Assembly: GCA_026724425.1 (NCBI GenBank)
Contig: JAIUCV010000284.1
Coordinates: 62,001 to 126,000 of the forward strand
Direction: 5' to 3'
Source: Erythrophleum ivorense
Lineage: Eukaryota > Streptophyta > Magnoliopsida > Fabales > Fabaceae
Length of the DNA stretch: 64,000 nt
Shown: piece after piece, positions 13,701 to 25,706 of the stretch
Layout: each line of letters opens with the position of its first letter
How positions within the stretch are numbered: position 1 is the first letter of the stretch
Made by a program: the position numbers and the translations under genes
The notes under the pieces: model-generated
What the model was told of the DNA's origin: nothing
The model's database searches: none
What the model saw: only the letters and a program-made list of their open reading frames with translations

Positions 13701-13912
13701 AAAACTAAGCAATCTAATGGAGGTAGGTTTCAAATTCAGACCTCGGAAGTGCTAGAACCGAATTGGAGAAGACCAGGCTGGCCTTTGGCGGAGGCAGACT
13801 TGGTTTTGAGCTCTTGGATTTTGCGGCGCTCGGCTTCCCTCTGCTTCTCGAGCCGTCGGATCCTCACGGCGTCCTGGGCCGTGCCCACGTACCCGTCTCC
13901 CATACCCGACAT
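1738..13912 (-). CDS. XCT: XAP5 CIRCADIAN TIMEKEEPER (FAM50/XAP5 family), complete, 12 exons
   Basis: Coding exons on the minus strand: 13912-13742, 13503-13438, 13353-13289, 13115-13003, 10783-10705, 10577-10501, 10365-10304, 10188-10057, 9911-9858, 3303-3238, 2233-2159, 1788-1738 (stop TGA). They sum to 1,011 nt, 336 aa, close to the roughly 337 aa of Arabidopsis XCT, and phase fits at every junction. The start is MSGMGDGYVGTAQDAVRIRR. An N-terminal charged coiled-coil-like part (exons 1-4) carries a basic KRKKRKIK stretch, likely nuclear targeting, and an acidic tract. The conserved XAP5 domain fills exons 5-12 (LLYVKEDLIIPH, KVVERHWYEKNKHIFPASRW, ending YTIHGD). Family members are nuclear; in Arabidopsis XCT affects circadian period, light responses and small-RNA production, and animal FAM50A is linked to the spliceosome. 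All introns are GT-AG except intron 7 (GC-AG). Intron 9 is 6,554 bp because of nested retroelements. The gene looks intact. Confidence 0.95.
1937..2081. mobile_element. MITE-like insertion in XCT intron 11
   Basis: About 145 bp with terminal inverted similarity: left end ATGAAGCACGGACACT, right end AGTGTCCATGTTTTTT, reading as imperfect inverted repeats of about 14-16 bp. AGCT on both sides could be a short target duplication. Inside is a second palindromic motif, GTGTCCGATGTCGGACAC. It contains no gene. The assignment rests on end structure only. Confidence 0.45.
3757..4480 (+). pseudogene. LINE endonuclease (APE type) pseudogene
   Basis: Fragments in shifting frames resemble the N-terminal endonuclease of plant RTE LINEs: RFGTWNI, then LQETKW (catalytic Glu context), IISVYAPQVG, then GWDLNGHVG where GDFN is expected, and IDFFLIKKS. 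The downstream LTTQHSFDY-like segment is also recognisable. In-frame stops (for example after GFKLW near 3,944 and near 4,140) and frameshifts show loss of function. In an active element this domain nicks target DNA to prime reverse transcription. Confidence 0.8.
4800..7430 (+). mobile_element. Solo LTR (2,631 bp) nested in the LINE
   Basis: Begins TGATAAGTGC, ends CACAATCGTCA, and is flanked by the perfect 5-bp duplication GTAGT (4,795-4,799 and 7,431-7,435). Removing it plus one duplication joins the LINE linker. There is no internal coding region and no second LTR, so it is a solo LTR left by recombination. The 3' end contains GGGAGATGACCTAGG, shared with the LTR at 50,454 and, in part, with the gypsy LTRs at 20,420 and 32,300. 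The LTR has a G+C-richer central part with many ACGT cores. Confidence 0.9.
5330..6425. promoter_or_regulatory. Cluster of ACGT-core (G-box-like) motifs in the solo LTR
   Basis: I count 13 ACGT cores in about 1.1 kb, three of them full CACGTG (near 5,412, 6,076 and 6,168). ACGT cores are binding sites for plant bZIP and bHLH factors. The position, in what should be the U3 or promoter part of the LTR, suggests they were part of its control region. Function is inferred. Confidence 0.5.
7436..9259 (+). pseudogene. LINE reverse transcriptase and C-terminal region pseudogene
   Basis: The second half of the LINE frame. Readable motifs in order are a lysine-rich linker, VGPDNIPMEVWK, ANYRRIKLMSHTMKLWERV, ENQFDFMPGKSTIEAIYLL, MFIDIEKTYDRM (first catalytic Asp), the FADDI box near 8,490 (catalytic Asp pair), then MLRWMSGHTR and RLKWFDYV in the C-terminal part. 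Frame changes near 8,270, 8,400 and 8,690 and several stops break it. The order is complete, so this was once a full-length RTE-type ORF. Confidence 0.85.
9271..9292 (+). repeat. (TTG)7 3' tail of the LINE
   Basis: Seven perfect TTG units directly follow the last LINE codons and stop of the ADPT-ending ORF, marking the 3' end of the element. Confidence 0.9.
10189..10303 (-). other. XCT intron 7 with GC-AG splice sites
   Basis: Exon 7 ends ATC CAG at 10,304 and the intron begins GCAAGC, not GT. Exon 8 begins GTA CGC at 10,188 after TTAAG. Only this boundary joins ...HRRVIQ to VRKGDTIG in frame and matches the conserved family sequence. CAG followed by GCAAG is the usual context of the rare GC donor class. 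Confidence 0.85.
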
Positions 13913-14092
13913 ACTTTCCCGTTTTCTGGTTGTCTCAGCCGAGCGTTTCCCTGGAACTTTCACTGGGACCAACAAGAACGAAAACCAGAAGGAGAAAACT
14001 ATAGTCCGGGAAATTACATCAGGGATGCGTCGCAGTTAACCGCAAGCACAGGTCGTAAGAGCAATATAATCGTAGGGGAGAAAGATAAATAA
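13913..14092 (-). promoter_or_regulatory. XCT 5' untranslated and proximal promoter region
   Basis: Upstream of the XCT start the sequence stays GC-richer to about 13,990 and then drops into AT-rich DNA near 14,090. An in-frame upstream ATG exists at 13,975 and would add 21 residues. The family-conserved start MSGMGDGYVG at 13,912 is preferred. No TATA box stands out. Confidence 0.4.
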
Positions 14093-14844
14093 ATAATTTT
14101 AAGAAAAAAATTTGGGTTTATTTCAAAAAATAATAAAATATTATTAAATAATAATTACTGAAATATAATAAATATTATCTACGAGTTATGTAAAAGTAGT
14201 TCTTTTATACAAGAATTACGATAGACCCCTAAATGCCTTTCACAATGCTCTCTTGTAAGATTCAATTCAATTATGATTTAAAATTAGATTATGAAACTAC
14301 TACCACAAATTAAATTATATTATATTATACATGTAATATTGAGTATATATTACTCAAAATTATATTAATACCAAAAATGAGATTGAGTCAAAGGTATACA
14401 ATTTTTTTAAAAAAAATTAGATATAACTGTGCAAAGAATTTTGCCCCCAAATACAATATGCTCTTTGAACTTTGCCATTAAGTTAAAAAAAAAAAATTCA
14501 AACTTGGTGGCATAAAAATAAAAGATCTAAAAAATATTTTTTTTAAGTTTATAAAATTATCTTATTTGTCATGTTAGAAATCGAATCATAAATTATTCTT
14601 ATATCTCCAAACATTACATATTTTGTAAATTATTTGGCGTTGACAACTAAAATAATCTTATAAAATAAAAAGAAAATAATTGAACTTGGTTTTAAATATC
14701 CCACCTAGTTTGAAACTTTATTTTAAATTCTAGAGAAAGTATTACATTTGGAGGCAAAAACATTTTACACTATTACATTCTAATTCCTTGTATCTTTATT
14801 ATTAACTAGTATGGCAAAATGTTGAACTTGGGCTCTTAAAAGTA
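14093..14844. other. AT-rich intergenic DNA upstream of XCT
   Basis: Low-complexity AT-rich DNA with long A and T runs. I see no gene, no repeat ends and no recognisable element. Confidence 0.5.
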
Positions 14845-15730
14845 TTATGTTCAATTTTTTTATTATTTTTGTAATACAAATAAGTCATCCAAATTTATAT
14901 ACATACATATATATATATATATATATATGTTTGTATGTATGCATAAATCTTGCCTTAATGAGTCTATATTTTTTAGGACTCTTACTTTAAAGAAGTTAAT
15001 TGCGTTTCTATTTGTTGAAATGTCACCTAGAATCAAGAGGCCTCTTCTTGACAAAGTTGTCATGGATGTTAGCAAGTCTCATTTTCTTTTCTTGGTTTTG
15101 ACAAAGTTGACATGGATATTGTAAGTTGCACAAATGAGGACATGAGAATATTATGTTCAAATTTTATTGTTATTTTTGTAATATAAAAAAGTCATCTAAA
15201 TTTATATATTTGTATATGTCTATATATGTCTAGGTATGCCTTGATAAGTTTCTATTTTCTAGGACTCTAACTTCGGAAAAGTTAATTGTACTTCTAATTG
15301 TTGAATTATCACCTTGAGTCAAGAGGCCTCCTATTGAAGGCATTGACTATAATGCTAAGATAATTTGTAGTATAGGCTTATTCTTGACAAAGTTGTCATG
15401 GATGTTGCAAGTCTCACAAATAGGACACAAGAACATTATGTTCAAATTTTGTTGTTATTTTGTAATACAAATAAGTCATACAAGTTTATATATTTATATA
15501 TGTCTATCTAGGCTTGTATGTATGTGTAGATCTTGCCTTGATAAGTATCTATTTTCTAAGACTCTAGCTTTGAAGATGTTAATTGTGCTTCCATTTCTTG
15601 AAGTATTGCCTTGAGTCAAGAGGCCTCCTTTTAAAAGCATTAAGTACAATGCTAAGATACTTATAGCAAAGGCTTGATCTTGATAAAGTTGTCATGGATG
15701 TTGCAAGTCTCACAAATCAGGACATGAGTA
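14845..15730 (+). repeat. Tandem repeat, three units of about 285-306 bp
   Basis: The box TTATGTTC recurs at 14,845, 15,151 and 15,436. Each unit continues with TTTTGTAATA, an ATATAT tract, CTTGCCTTGATAAG-like sequence, TCAAGAGGCCTCC, and a GACAAAGTTGTCATGGAT-like segment. The first unit contains a run of about 22 bp of alternating AT near 14,907. Units are imperfect (visible substitutions and short indels). Short reading frames within them are not conserved as proteins. Confidence 0.8.
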
Positions 15731-15759
15731 CTTTTCAAATTGCTTGGAAATATGGGATA

Positions 15760-18700
15760 GAGTTATATATCAAAAGAAAGGTTAATAATCATGACAATAA
15801 AGGACTAGAAATTCAAATAAGATGAAAAGAAAGACAGAAAGGGTGAAAACAGAGCCAAAATGACTAAATGGAGTAAATTGACATACCAATGACAAAATCG
15901 TAATTTTGAGTAAAATTTTAGAAACTGAAGAAAAAGAGTTTTAAATACTAAAATTAAATTCACTAGGATTTTCAAAAGTCTTAAAAACCATAGAGACTAT
16001 CGAAATGATTAAATCTCTAATAGGTACGATTTAGGGATTCAGTTGATCGTAACTTTAACTAAATTTTCCTAGGCTATTTTAAATCCTAAAAATGCTAAAG
16101 TAAATATTTTTAATAAAGTAGAACACTTAAATTTTCATATAAAAAAGATATTTTCCAAAAAGGATACAGAATAAGCTCAAATGAAGGAGTTAAAGTAAAG
16201 GGGATGTAAATGGAATTTTAAAAATTGTTTAAAATATCTCTCTTTTCTTTTTAAAGAGCCATGCCACCTTCTCCACCATTCTAACCAACATAATACCTCT
16301 AAATTTCAGACTAACCATGGTCTGAGACGGAAGGAAGGAGAGAGAAAAAGGAACCAAGGCAAATAGGTAAGAAAATATATAGAATTTTGCTCTATGCTTT
16401 TTATGAAACCTATTGCTCTCTTCATGCTCTTTTTAATGGTATCTTTAGTTTCTTGAAAAGGTGAAGTTTGTGGCTGACCTGATAAAGAAAAAAGAGATAT
16501 GAGGAAGCCAATTTTATCACAAGAAGCTACAAGAAGAGAGCTTTCAAATAAGGTATGTATTAAGCTAGAAAAATTGCTTTTCTTTGAGTCTTAAGTCCCT
16601 TCATGTTTTGACTAGAGAGAGATGGAGATAAAGGAACCTTTGTTTGATGAAAAACTTGATAGAAACAAGGGTTTTAAAGAGAGTTTAATAAGATTATGCA
16701 AAAAAAAAAAAAGCCATAGGAAGTCATAGAGACCAAATTAAGGCACTTAAGGTTTCAATTGCACAAAGGCAAATATAGAAACCTAAGAAAATATTTTAAG
16801 CCATCTAAGACTAAGCTTAAACTAGAAAAGAGCCAAAGATACTCCATATATATCAAATTCTCTTTAAAAAAAATGACAAAACTCTATTAGGCTATGAAAG
16901 ATACCCAGCCTCAGCCAACCCATGGATGAAGCACCTAAGGGAGTGTTTCATGAGAACTAAGGTTTTGAGAGGTCTAAATGTGAGCAAAAGGTATTAATGA
17001 AACCATTGAAATGAATTTAGGAGCCTTATTTTGAAAGGTGAAATTTTAGTGTTCAAATGAGCCTAAAGAAATAACTTAATATTTGGCTTGTTTAAACTTA
17101 TATACGATAGCCTTAATGAATTCTATTAGAGTCATATGGCTCATATCAAGTAAGATTTTGAAGTTTAGAAATTGAATTACAAGAGTTACCATTTAAAGGG
17201 CTTAAACCAGGTTAAACATGCATGTCAAGCTCCTATAGACTTATGTAACAATGAAATGAGTTAAAATGAGTTCTAATGAGTTGCCTATAGTTAAATTGAT
17301 GTATTCAAGCCAAACTAGAGCAACTCCTTCCTTGTATGCATGTGAACCTAAGGAAAAGTAAAGTTGGAAAGAGCAGAATCAAGTGGTTAGTGATGCATTA
17401 GAGTTCCTAATTTCACAAGGCAGCTAACTCTTCTTATCATACATGCAATTGAGTGTATGTATGAGTTGAGATGGTTGTATACTTGATTGTTTGATGATTT
17501 TATGAGCTATGATTTGAATTAGCGTTTAACATGAATTTTATATATGTATGATGCTATGTTTGGCTTTTAGCTACCTATGGTAAGGAATTGAGTATAGTAG
17601 CTCTTCTTGAACCTAGAGTTGTGCCTAGTTGAGCTAAGTTAGTATGTTTTTATGCCATGGCTAGATAAGAGTTAAAGTTTTATATCGATTCTCATATTTG
17701 AGTTACTTGAGGCATATAGCCTTTATGCAAGCATTTCCTCATTTGTATTGTATGCATTGATATGGATTAAGATTTGCTACTGAGATTCTCCCAAAAATCT
17801 CACTCCATTTATTTTCCATTAACCATGATAGGTATCTCAAGTAAAGATAAGGAACCTAAGAAGAGTTAAATGCTAGAAATTATGTAATAAGGGTCTTTGA
17901 TGTACTTAAGTACTCAGTGCTTGTATGAGATAATCTAGTGATGAATTATATGTATATAATGATGTTATGTAATATAAGTCTTTGAGCAAGCTTAAGAATA
18001 TGTGTGTATATGATTTTGATGCCTTTGCTTGTAGCTAGAACATATTCTTGTTATTTGTAAGGCATATGGTAGTTTACTGTATATTATGGAATCAAGGAGT
18101 AGCTAAATGAATGTATTTCTTGATGGCATGAATTAACACTTGATGAATAAGATTGTGATGATGAATATGTACCCATTTAGTGTCTTTACATGGGAATAGA
18201 ACATAGTTTTATGTATGGAAGGCTATGGGTTTTCTATGCATAATGAGGTGTGAGGTAGTGAATTTCAATAGCTAGCCAAATTTCTTAAATTGTCCCTTAT
18301 AGAAATGAAGTATGAATGGATTGATTTTTGTTCAAAGGGAGAGATTGCATTTTGGAGCTTAAATGGACTACTTTAGGAGTAAATTTTTGTCCAAATGAGC
18401 CATAAAATGTAACTTATCCTTGATAGTCCAAATGATCTAATTTAATGCTAAAATTTGGTGGACATTTAGAGAATTTATAAAGCTTTCCAATAAGTAAAAG
18501 ATGATATTTTTTTTTAACTTCATAGAATATTTGGTGAATTTTTGAATTTGATTTAAATTTATGGAATTATACAGTTGCTATTCATACTGTCATGGTCTCA
18601 ATTTTCATGTACTTTTAGAGGTCAAATAGATTCATTTTACTTGAAATTTTTATAGTACCAAGTTTAGATCATAATTTTTTTATAGAAATCTAATTTATGT

Positions 18701-19060
18701 AAATCAAAATTATGTAACTCAAATTATGAATTTTTGGATTTGACTCATGTTACGTCCAAAAAGGCCAAATTGGGATATATGTCTCCCTTATGTTTTTTGG
18801 TCCTGGAAAATGATTTTGTAGGTTGAAACAAATGTGTCTATAGAGTTTATAAATTGAAATGGTAATAAAATCAAATTTGAACCCTTCAAGGCTCATTTGA
18901 CATAGAAACAAGCTAAAAATTACTATAAAATTTTATGCAATGGTTGTAATTTTATCACCTTAGAAAAGAAATAATATGAATTAGTTATGTAAAATATGTT
19001 GTGATAGCTATCAAGACAAATTAATGAGTCAAGAGCATGATGATCTTGTTTTCTTTGCAC
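15760..19060 (+). mobile_element. Diverged copy of the TGTTACA-type LTR family (copy A, edges approximate)
   Basis: Plus-strand order matches better copies: a CTTTTTAAAG TATA-like box near 16,249, a purine-rich stretch ending AG/GTAAG at 16,367, a second AAG/GTATG at 16,553, and a long AT-rich 3' half with ATTTTTGGATTTG-like segments. The terminal TGTAACA and TGTTACA ends are not clearly preserved, so both edges are estimates. No coding sequence. Confidence 0.55.
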
Positions 19061-20419
19061 TTTGTCCTACTTTCTAATCAAATTTACAATAAAAAGTTAC
19101 ATATTCTAATTATATCTTATTAATTTTATTTTCAATAGCTTGTCTTGGTTATTATATAGTATCATAACCATGTATTCATGCATCAAATTGTTGTGAAAAA
19201 ATGCATATTATGATGTTTCAATAGAAATTCATTGAAAATATAAGTATACATAGAAATCAATTAAATATTGTAATAGTAGATATTAGAAGGAAAAAGAAAT
19301 AAAGACAATAATACAATGCTAAGAATGATGAGGAGATTTGATTACTTCTCGAAACATTGTTTGCTATGTTTAGGACTTAAAAGATGTGTTTACTTATAAG
19401 GTTAAAGATGGTGATATTATGAGAGTCATCTTTGCAAATATTTTATGTTAAAATAAAATAAGAAAGTCAAAGTTTTCTTCATTACACTACAATGGTAAAT
19501 GGACTTTGAATTACTTATGTGTGATTGGATGAATTATGTGAAGTCTTGTTCTAAAGCCATTATCATTATAGTATCAACTAGAAGACAACAATTTATGTGG
19601 TCTTTGTTGAGATCCTGGATGTGTTTATGGATGAAGATTTCAGTATTGAAAGTATGGAGCCAATTCTTTGAAATGGTAAAGAGAGTTGCACATTCCTTGC
19701 ATGTCAATTGAATGAGAGATTTGCCTAAGCAAAATGTTATGTCGGTTGGAATAGAAAAGCTATAGTTTTAACATTCAATATGCAGTGAATGGAATTTTCC
19801 ACTCCATTCAATGTATTTCATAAGTGCCCTTACTGTAGAAAAGGTAAATTAACTGGAGAGGAATAAAGTAAAAAGAAATATTATAAAACTACATTTGTTT
19901 GATGTTGCAATAATGGAAATATTTGGGGGGGGGGGAAGGAAAACCATGGAAAAGAAAATAGTTTGACAAATGCTAGGATTATTTTAGAGTGAAAGAAAAA
20001 AGAGCAAGTGTATTTTTATTGTAGAAAATCAATCGATATATATTTAGAAATCTAAGAATTGATTTTAATAGGGAAAAAGCTTATATGCAATTCCTTATGT
20101 GTTTTCTAATAGGTTTTTTGTCAAACCTCACTCTCTAGAAAGGTTAAACTAATAAATAAAAGTGTAACTTTAATCATGCTAAGCAGAATTGTGATTAAAA
20201 CCTCATTAATTTGTTTAAAACTAGGGTAATTAAAACATTGCAAAACACCTAAACTTGCTTAACTTTATCTTATTAAACTTAATTATTAGGCCTCTAGATT
20301 ATAACCTTAAAGAATTAGTAACTTATATCAAAGATATCCACCAATAAATCATACCTATAATCAACTAGGTCTTAACTTAGAAGGTTTTCTTAGCCTACCT
20401 AAAAATTTTGTTGACAAGG
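19060..20419. other. Unclassified degraded repeat DNA left of the gypsy element
   Basis: AT-rich sequence with a run of ten G near 19,925 and a faint CPYC zinc-knuckle-like fragment near 19,830 that is too short to name. It probably continues at 33,404, where sequence resumes after the gypsy insertion; both sides share ACAAGG and CTAGGTCTTAACTT/AAGACCTTGG-like motifs. No gene supported. Confidence 0.35.
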
Positions 20420-21546
20420 TGATATTTCAATATTATTATATTTTATATTCCTCATATTTAGTCTTAATAATAAATTATTATGGGTAATTTTATGATTCTG
20501 AGCTTATTTTATATTAAGTAGGCTTAATTTAGATTAATGGACTTTAATTGCATTTTTATTATATTTATCCAACAGAGGCCCAATTATTATTTTTAATTAT
20601 ATTTTGCAAGATAAAAGATTCTTAAAAAGATTAGGTTAGAAAACTCCTATAAGGATTTGGATATTATCTTACTAAGTTCTAAAAGAATTTGGATATTACT
20701 TCAAGATTAGCTTTAAGATTAGCATTAGGTTTCTTATAGGAGAAGGCAACATCGCCTATTTAAAGAGGAGAAGACGTCACAATAGAATACATTTCATCTT
20801 CTCTACTTCTTATTCTTGTTTTCATCTTCTTCCATGTTTTTCTAATTTTTTCGGTGATCAATCCGAAGTCTGAACCTAATAGGGAATTTGAGTCCATGTT
20901 TGTATAGAACTTTAGTTTGAATTTTTATTTTAGAATGTATTTCATTCTCTTTGTTTTCATGTAATTATTATCATTCTAGTAAGATGATTTTTGTTACATG
21001 AATTCTGATTCATTTGATTTATCTAAGAACATGTTTTCATTTAATCGGTTGATTAATCCACTAAATTCATTCTGAACTACATTAAGATTTTGCGTGTGTC
21101 TTTGGTCAAGTGTGAAATATTTTGGATTTGTATTGTTGACAAAAGTGTCTTTGCGTTCAGATTAGCAATACGAACCAATTGAAATCCTAAATGATAGTTT
21201 AGGAACATTAATTGAAATAACCAAATGATTAAAAATCAAACTAGAGGTATTTTTTGGTGACAAGGATAGGAAACTATCAGGAGAAGAATTTTGGATTGGT
21301 TATGCATCATTTTTACTAAATTTCATTTTGTTTTATTTTCGTTCATTGATTTGCTATTTAGTTTAATTAGTGCGACTTCATATTCGAACCTAAATTATCA
21401 TAATTCTAGTTTTATGATTCCTAAGCTAATTCATTTGATTAAAAGCTCCGTGGGAGATGACCTGGTAGGCATTATACTGCAAACTAGCCAAAATTAGTAA
21501 TCTTGGCCAGTTCGACAACTGCGAGTAAACAATAATTTCTTTACCA
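20420..21546 (+). repeat. 5' LTR of the gypsy element
   Basis: Begins TGATATTTCAATATT and ends TTTCTTTACCA. It is 1,127 bp and matches the 3' LTR along its length. Near its end lies GGGAGATGACCTGG. Confidence 0.88.
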
Positions 21547-21552
21547 AGATTT

Positions 21553-21570
21553 TGGCGTCGTTGCTAGGGA
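21553..21570 (+). other. Primer binding site of the gypsy element
   Basis: TGGCGTCGTTGCTAGGGA lies six bases after the 5' LTR. It is a slightly mutated form of TGGCGCCGTTGCCGGGGA, the complement of a plant tRNA-Asp 3' end used by many plant gypsy elements. Confidence 0.7.
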
Positions 21571-22150
21571 GCCAACTAATCATAATCAATTAGAATAGGG
21601 AATTTCTTAGTTTCAATTTTAATTTTAGCATCTTTACATAGTGTTTGTAGTTATTTTTTAGTGTTTTTCAGTATTTTGCGACCATTCTGAGCAATACTGG
21701 CATAAGGGGTGACTAACTCCAATTGAGCTGAAACTTGGTATATAGGTTTTGAGTATTGTGAAAAATCAAAGTTGTAGCTTAACTACAAGCTAGGCCACTT
21801 TTTTGGTCAAATTCCATCATTTAGACCACTTTTTCAAATTTTTAAGTATTTTTTGCTTTGATTTATTATATTATTATTTAATTTTTCTAAATTTATTTTG
21901 ATTTTTTTGGGGTAATTTTTGGGTGTTTTCTTTCATTTTAATTCATCTTTAATGTATAACAAGATCCTCCAATAGAGATTTGATTGAGTTTAATCCAAAG
22001 ATTGATAGGAGTTTTCATACATAACTTAGAAGTCATAAAATTAAAGAAGCTGTGGTTACCAAGTTGGTTTATGAGATAATAAATAATACGTGAAATAATT
22101 GTGAATTAAATTTGAATTCAAATTTTGATTTTGATTATGAAATAGTAAAT

Positions 22151-23780
22151 ATGGCTGGTAATAATGATAGAAGTTTTACAAAATTAGTTACACCTTATGT
22201 TAATTACTAACCATTATGTATTCAATATCCTAAACTTGATGCGACTTTTGAACTTAAATCTGGATTAATACATTTGCTTCCAAAGTTCCATGGTCTTGCA
22301 AGTGGGGATTCACATAAATATCTCAAGGAGTTTCATGTGGTTTGCTCATGAAGCCACAAGGAGTTTTAGAAGGGCACATCAAGCTTAGAGCGTTTCCTTT
22401 CTCATGAGATAGGGCGACCAAAGATTGGCTTTATTATCTTCAACCTCAAGCCATCACTTTATAGAATGAATTGAAAAGGATATTTTTAGAGAAATTCTTC
22501 TTAGCCTTAAGAACTGCTACCATAAAAAAATAGATTAGTGGTATTAGACAGATGAATGGAGAAACATTGTATGAGTACTGGGAGAAGCTTAAGAAGCTAT
22601 GTGTAATCTGTCCCTACCATTAGATTAGTGATCAACTTTTGATTCAATACTTTTATGAAGGCTTGCTACTCATAGAAAGAAGTATGGTTGATGTAGCTGC
22701 AAGCAGAGCATTAGTTAAGAAAACCCCAGCTGCAGCCAGAGACCTCATTGTGAATATGGCATAGAATACACAACAATTTTGTACCAGACTAAACACACTA
22801 ACCAGAGGTGTGAACGAAATCTATGCCACTTATATAGATCAACAAATAATAGAAAATAAACTTGAGGAGTTAGCCTCCATGGTCAAACAACTAACACTCA
22901 GGCAAAGACAACCTTAACAACTACCTGTACCTTTATGTAGCAATTGTTCATTAACCACACATGCCACGGATTAGTGTCTCCAACTACAAGATAATATAGA
23001 ATCATGTGCTGCCATCTTCCCTAGTAGACCTTTACAGCAGCAACAAAATAGATACGACCCTTATGCAGCAACAAACAATTCCAGATGGGGAGATCATTCA
23101 AATTTGAGATATGGTAGTGGGTCTAACCAACAACAGCAGTAATAGAAAGTCAATGTCCTTGGCCCAAACAATCCATAATCTATGAGACAACCCATGCAAC
23201 AAATAAACAAGTTAGAACCAAGTCTAGAAGATATAGTGAAGCAATTGGCAACAAATACAATCTAATTCCAACAGCAAACAAAGACAACAATCCAGTATTT
23301 GGAGACCCAAATTAGCTAACTTGCAACAAATATCAATGAGTTAAAAAGTCAAGGTTCTGGCCAATTACCCTCACAGCTCGTGACTAACCCAAGGAGCAAT
23401 ATTAGTGCAATAACTTTGAGGAGTGATAAGCAAGTGAATGAATCCATCACACCTCCAATAGAATTGTTGCAAGAGAAAGAAAGTGATAGAGAACAATAGC
23501 CCCTGTTAGTCCAAAGCAAGAACACCACAAAAAAGGAAGAGAATTCCACCAAACCCTTCCATTCCCCAACTGAATTACATAGTCCAAGAAAATCACAAAG
23601 GCTAAATTGGATAGGGAAATTATAGAGATATTCAAAAGAGTGAAAGTAAATATCCCTATCTTAGAAGCAATCAAATAGATTCCTAAATATGTAAAGTTTC
23701 TTAAAGAGCTCTACACACATAAGAGAAAGTTAAAAAGGAATGAGAAAGTCAACATGGGGAGAAATGTATCAGCTTTGATT
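22151..23780 (+). pseudogene. gypsy gag pseudogene
   Basis: Starts MAGNNDRSFTKLV, then FELKSGLIHLLPKFHGLASG and HKYLKEFHVVCS, a retrotransposon gag capsid segment. A zinc knuckle CSNCSLTTHATDxC near 22,937-22,980 fits C-X2-C-X4-H-X4-C, with a TAG in place of one residue just before the last Cys. A glutamine-rich tract follows. Many in-frame stops are present. In a live element this protein packages the RNA genome. Confidence 0.75.
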
Positions 23781-23847
23781 TAAACAATTATACCCCACTA
23801 AATACAATGATCCTATCACATTCACCATTCCTTACACAATAGAAAAT

Positions 23848-24468
23848 ATGCAGTTCGATAATGCTATGTTAGATTTAGGAGCTTCTATTAATATAATGCC
23901 TAAGTCTATGTATTCCTCTTTGCAGATTAGAGAATTGAAATTGACGGGAGTGGTTATTCAGTTAGCAAACAAAAACACAACCTACCTTGGAAGAGTACTT
24001 GAAGACATTCTAGTAAGGGTAAAAGATTTAATTTTCCCTGCTGACTTTTATGTTTTAAATATTGAGAATGATAATATACATGGACATGTACCACTGATTC
24101 TAAGTAGACCATTCTTGAAAACTACTAAAACAATAATCAATGTGCATGATAGTACTTTATCAATAGAATTTGGTGGTGAGATTATTCATTTTAATATTCT
24201 TGATGCCATGAAATACCCTTTAGAAGAACACTCTATGTTGCTTGTAAATATGATAGACTTGTCAGTTGTTGATACTTGTGTGGACATGGGTACTGACATG
24301 GTTGAATTTATAGATATAATTCAATATTCAGAATGTTGTGATGGACTTAATAAATGTACTGCTTGTTTTGAGATTGATGTATACTTGAATTCTAATTCCA
24401 CTTTTGATTTTAATCTTGATTCTGTCAATTTACTTGATAGTACTTCCTCTTCTGAAAAAAATGAATAA
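23848..24468 (+). pseudogene. gypsy aspartic protease region
   Basis: Open for 206 codons. LDLGASINIMP near its start is the retropepsin active-site motif in the form seen in many plant gypsy elements (DLGAS rather than DTGA). The segment NDNIHGHVPLILSRPFLKT is the conserved flap/C-terminal part. It is the longest undamaged stretch of the element, but it lacks its own upstream and downstream context because neighbouring parts carry stops. Confidence 0.8.
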
Positions 24469-24579
24469 GTGGAAGCTGTTGTACATTTAAATTCACAAAG
24501 ATTAGTACCTTCCATATAGCAACCACCTATACTTGAACTTAAACCTTTACCCAACAATTTCAAATATGTTTTTCTAGAA

Positions 24580-25660
24580 GAAGAAAATAAATTACCAGTA
24601 ATAATAGCAAATAACCTTCCACCTAATCATAAAATGAAGTTGTCAGAATTGTTAAGGAAAAAGAAGAAAGCAATAGGTTAGACATTGGCAGACATTCCAG
24701 GGATTAGCCCTTCCATATGTATGCATAGAATTTTATTAGAAGAAAGAGCCAAACCAGTGAAGCAACCATGGAGAACACTCAATCCTATGATCCTAGATGT
24801 CATGAAGAAAGAGGTAAGTAAATTACTATTAGCTAGTATTATTTACCCTATATCTGATAGCAAACAGGTAAGTCTAATACAGGTAGTCCCCAAGAAGACT
24901 GGTATCACAATGGTGCCCAATAAGAAGAATGAGCTTATCCCTATGAGAGTTCAAAATAGTTGGGGAGTTTGCATTGATTACAGAAAAGCTGAATCAGGCC
25001 ATTAGAAAGGACTATTTTCCTCTTTCTTTCATAGATTAAATATTAGAGAGATTGACAGAAAAATCTCATTACTATTTCTTATATGGCTTTGTCATTATTT
25101 TCAAATTCATATTGCACCAGAGAATTAGGAAAAGAGCACATTCACCTACCCATTTGGTACCTTTACATATAGGAGGATGCCATTTGTACTTTGTAACGCT
25201 GCAAGTACATTCCAGTGATGTATGGTGACAAATTTTTCTAATTTTCTTGAACATTGTATGGAAGTTTTTATGGATGACTTTATTGTTTATAGCACCTCCT
25301 TTGATGACTATTTAATAAGTTTAGGAATAGTTTTAGAAAGATGCATTAAGAAAAATCTGATTTTAAATTTTGAAATATATCATTTTATGGTAGAGCAAAG
25401 AATTATTTTAGACCATGCGATTTCTAAAAATGGCATTGAAGTTGATAGAGCTAAAGTAGATGTAATTGCTTCTTTACCTTACCCCACCTATATGTGGGAA
25501 GTGCATTCTTTTCTTAGCCACGCAGGTTTTGATAGATGATTCGTCAAATATTTAGGAGGCAAGATTTCTCTACCGCTGTTTAGACTTTTTAAAGAGAATG
25601 CAGTTTTAATTTTGATGAGTCATGCAAATTTGCATTTAATGAGTTGAAGAAAAGGCTAAC
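24580..25660 (+). pseudogene. gypsy reverse transcriptase region
   Basis: ADIPGISPSICMHRILLEE, then KEVSKLLLASIIYPISDSK, VCIDYRK (first catalytic Asp context) and VFMDDF near 25,270 (the catalytic Asp pair in F-M-D-D form), then LERCIKKNLILNFE and AISKNGIEVDRAKVDVIASL. Stops and frameshifts near 25,000-25,220 and 25,540 break it. Role in a live element: copying RNA into DNA. Confidence 0.85.
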
Positions 25661-25706
25661 CACCCCACCTATCATCCAACCTCCTAATTAGGAATTTTCA
25701 TTTGAT

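Noticed and set aside
13913..13975. Upstream in-frame ATG of XCT adding 21 residues
   Set aside because: The family starts at MSGMGDGYVG; the extension is not conserved and is more likely 5' untranslated sequence.
13749..14092. Plus-strand ORFs over XCT exon 1
   Set aside because: They are antisense to a GC-rich conserved exon and resemble no protein.
19830..20040. Possible copia-type gag zinc knuckle
   Set aside because: Only CPYC and a few residues are recognisable; too degraded to name.
21553..21570. tRNA-like sequence
   Set aside because: It is only the primer binding site next to the LTR; no cloverleaf follows.
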